DNA of 14,375 bases, taken from assembly GCA_002390045.1 (NCBI GenBank), contig DGSB01000012.1, forward strand, positions 1-14,375. The letters are read 5' to 3'. A model generated the notes under the pieces. The model was not told the DNA's origin. It ran no database searches and saw only the letters and a program-made list of their open reading frames with translations. Origin of the DNA: Fibrobacter sp. UBA4373. GTDB lineage: Bacteria > Fibrobacterota > Fibrobacteria > Fibrobacterales > Fibrobacteraceae. The translations under genes were made by a program, and so were the position numbers. This document shows, piece by piece, positions 13,162 through 14,375 of the stretch; position 1 is the first letter of the stretch, and the number at the start of each line of letters is the position of its first letter.

Positions 13162-14375
13162 TTGGATTCCTCTTTTTTCGCGGGGGTTGTTTTTGCAGGC
13201 TTTTGGCTCGCGCCTTTTCCGAATTTTTTCAAGGATTCTTTGGTCAATTTTTGGACGCTCGAATCTTTGGCAATTTTCGGCAAGATATTTTGCTTTGTCA
13301 GGTCGGTGTAGCGACCGCTGGCGAGAGTCTTTGTACCGGCGAGTTTTAGATGCTTGACTTTTCCTTCGTCAAAGGAAATGCGGATGGTGTCGCCCGCGGC
13401 TTCGTTTCGTCCGTCGATTTGACGCTGTTTCTCCATGATGTGGAAATAAGTGCTCTGGGCATCGCCCGAAATCAGCGCCCCTTTCAGCTTTCCATTTTTA
13501 AAGGAGAGGTCCAAACGGCCGCCTTCCATTTGGTTCTTGTAATCGGCAAAGTCCGCTTCGTAAAAGTATCCATGGGCATTCAGGTTTACATACAGGCGCT
13601 TGATTTTATCGCCTTTGAATTCTGCGAAAAGGGTATCTCCTTCGGCTTCGGTAAACTGGTCCGGCTTGCCTTTTTTGCCTTTTTCGTGCTGGCGGCCTTT
13701 GGCGTTGCGAATGACGAGGGCGCTTTTAAGGGTTCGTTTGTCGGCGTCGATCGTAAGGTAGATCGAGTCTCCGGTCAGTTCGTATCCTTCGAGGGTGAAC
13801 TTGGGCGAACCTTTGAGGGCAACCCAGCTATTCTTCTTGTCGAGATATCCGGTATCGCAGGTAACGATCATATCGCCTTGGGTAATGACGACGTTTCGGA
13901 AGGCTTCCGCAAATTCGGTTTCTTGGTTGAATGTGATGAGCTCTGCGCGGACAGCTGTGGTGTCGATTTTGGTCGTATCCTTTTTTTGCCGTTGGTATTG
14001 ATGCAAAATCGGTTGGTCGGAAAGTTTTAGGAATTTGATCTTTTTATTGTAAACGAGATTGTTCCCGAAGAACGCGTAAGTGCCTGCGGAATCCTTGGCT
14101 TCGACGTAACCTTTGGCGGTAGCGGTTTCTGTTTTCCGTTGGTAGGAACCGTATTTGGCCTTGATGTAGCCGTCGGGATGCGTAAAGAGAAAGCTTCCTT
14201 CGCAGTCGACACGGTCGAGGTTTTTGTTCCATGTGGCGCGGGCTGTGCGGAAAGCGATGGAATCGTGCGTGAAATGGACCTTGCCGTTTAAAAGCAAAAA
14301 ACCTGCTCTGCGCATTACGGCAAGGCTATCCGCATGCCGCATAATGAGCGGCGAAGTTTGAGCCAAAGCGTTTTG
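13158..14375 (-). CDS. lptA: OstA/LptA-like periplasmic LPS-transport protein, 5' end missing
   Basis: The frame runs off the right edge; upstream of the TTG at 14366 it continues as Gln-Asn-Ala. An ALAQ sequence at the very edge could be the end of a signal peptide. About 405 residues are visible. The first ~130 (RRAGFLLLNGKVHFTHDSIAFRTARATWN, GSYQRKTETATAKGYVEAKD) have the repeated beta-strand style of the OstA/LptA domain, which forms the periplasmic beta-jellyroll bridge that carries lipopolysaccharide to LptD. Further repeats of similar strands follow (about 130-360), so it is more than twice the length of E. coli LptA and resembles the large OstA-like proteins of the Bacteroidetes/Fibrobacteres group. 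The last ~25 residues are Lys/Pro/Ala-rich and probably disordered. It shares an ATGA overlap with lptB, which supports an Lpt role. LptC would be expected upstream, outside the window. Confidence 0.8.
   Translation of the reverse strand, partial: QNALAQTSPLIMRHADSLAVMRRAGFLLLNGKVHFTHDSIAFRTARATWNKNLDRVDCEGSFLFTHPDGYIKAKYGSYQRKTETATAKGYVEAKDSAGTYAFFGNNLVYNKKIKFLKLSDQPILHQYQRQKKDTTKIDTTAVRAELITFNQETEFAEAFRNVVITQGDMIVTCDTGYLDKKNSWVALKGSPKFTLEGYELTGDSIYLTIDADKRTLKSALVIRNAKGRQHEKGKKGKPDQFTEAEGDTLFAEFKGDKIKRLYVNLNAHGYFYEADFADYKNQMEGGRLDLSFKNGKLKGALISGDAQSTYFHIMEKQRQIDGRNEAAGDTIRISFDEGKVKHLKLAGTKTLASGRYTDLTKQNILPKIAKDSSVQKLTKESLKKFGKGASQKPAKTTPAKKEESK

Noticed and set aside
13350..14030. A 226-codon open frame on the plus strand.
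   Set aside because: It lies wholly antisense to the OstA/LptA-like gene, has Phe/Val-rich composition typical of a reverse-strand shadow, and shows no recognisable domain.
1..14375. CRISPR array, tRNA, rRNA, transposase or prophage attachment site.
   Set aside because: I looked for spaced direct repeats, cloverleaf-like CCA ends and transposase motifs and found none.

Overview
The window looks like a chromosomal segment of a diderm (two-membrane) bacterium, most probably Fibrobacter or a close relative. The reasons are a large CotH-kinase lipoprotein with a lamin-tail domain and a possible carbohydrate-binding insert, Lpt lipopolysaccharide-transport genes, an MCE lipid-transport protein, and HPr kinase beside rpoN. 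The genus call is inference from gene content and protein style; no rRNA gene or other marker in the window settles it. The window is densely coded. The longest stretches without a gene are about 150 bases, and there are no tRNA or rRNA genes, CRISPR arrays, transposases or phage genes.

Left part (1-3440). The 3' end of an aldose-1-epimerase-family gene closes with an intrinsic terminator. A dksA gene follows, with all zinc-finger cysteines and the Asp-x-Ala coiled-coil tip. A SIR2-like NADase-family gene directly abuts it, and no ordinary start codon fits that gene. A convergent EamA-type transporter gene overlaps the SIR2-like gene tail to tail. Divergent from the transporter is mscL, which ends in a strong hairpin terminator placed to serve both strands.

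Middle part (3457-8407, minus strand). Reading in transcription order, these are the CotH-kinase lipoprotein, a MurJ/MviN-family flippase and rubrerythrin. The CotH protein appears to have a lamin-tail domain split by an insert of about 180 residues. The MurJ protein lacks several charged residues that are important in E. coli MurJ. Short inverted repeats lie in the leaders of murJ and rubrerythrin.

Right part (8462-14375, minus strand). A compact operon runs OstA/LptA-like, lptB, rpoN, hpf, hprK, MCE/MlaD-like. Genes overlap by 4-8 nt or lie 2-13 nt apart, except for a 157-nt leader before hpf that holds a 9-bp hairpin. The order parallels the proteobacterial lptA-lptB-rpoN-hpf-ptsN cluster, with hprK in the place of ptsN and an MCE gene added. 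It joins outer-membrane lipid transport to sigma-54, ribosome hibernation and HPr phosphorylation.

Most of the window is core housekeeping DNA. The best candidates for something undescribed are the SIR2-like gene coupled to dksA, the composite CotH lipoprotein, the divergent MurJ and the structured hpf leader. I see no multi-gene defence or mobile system.
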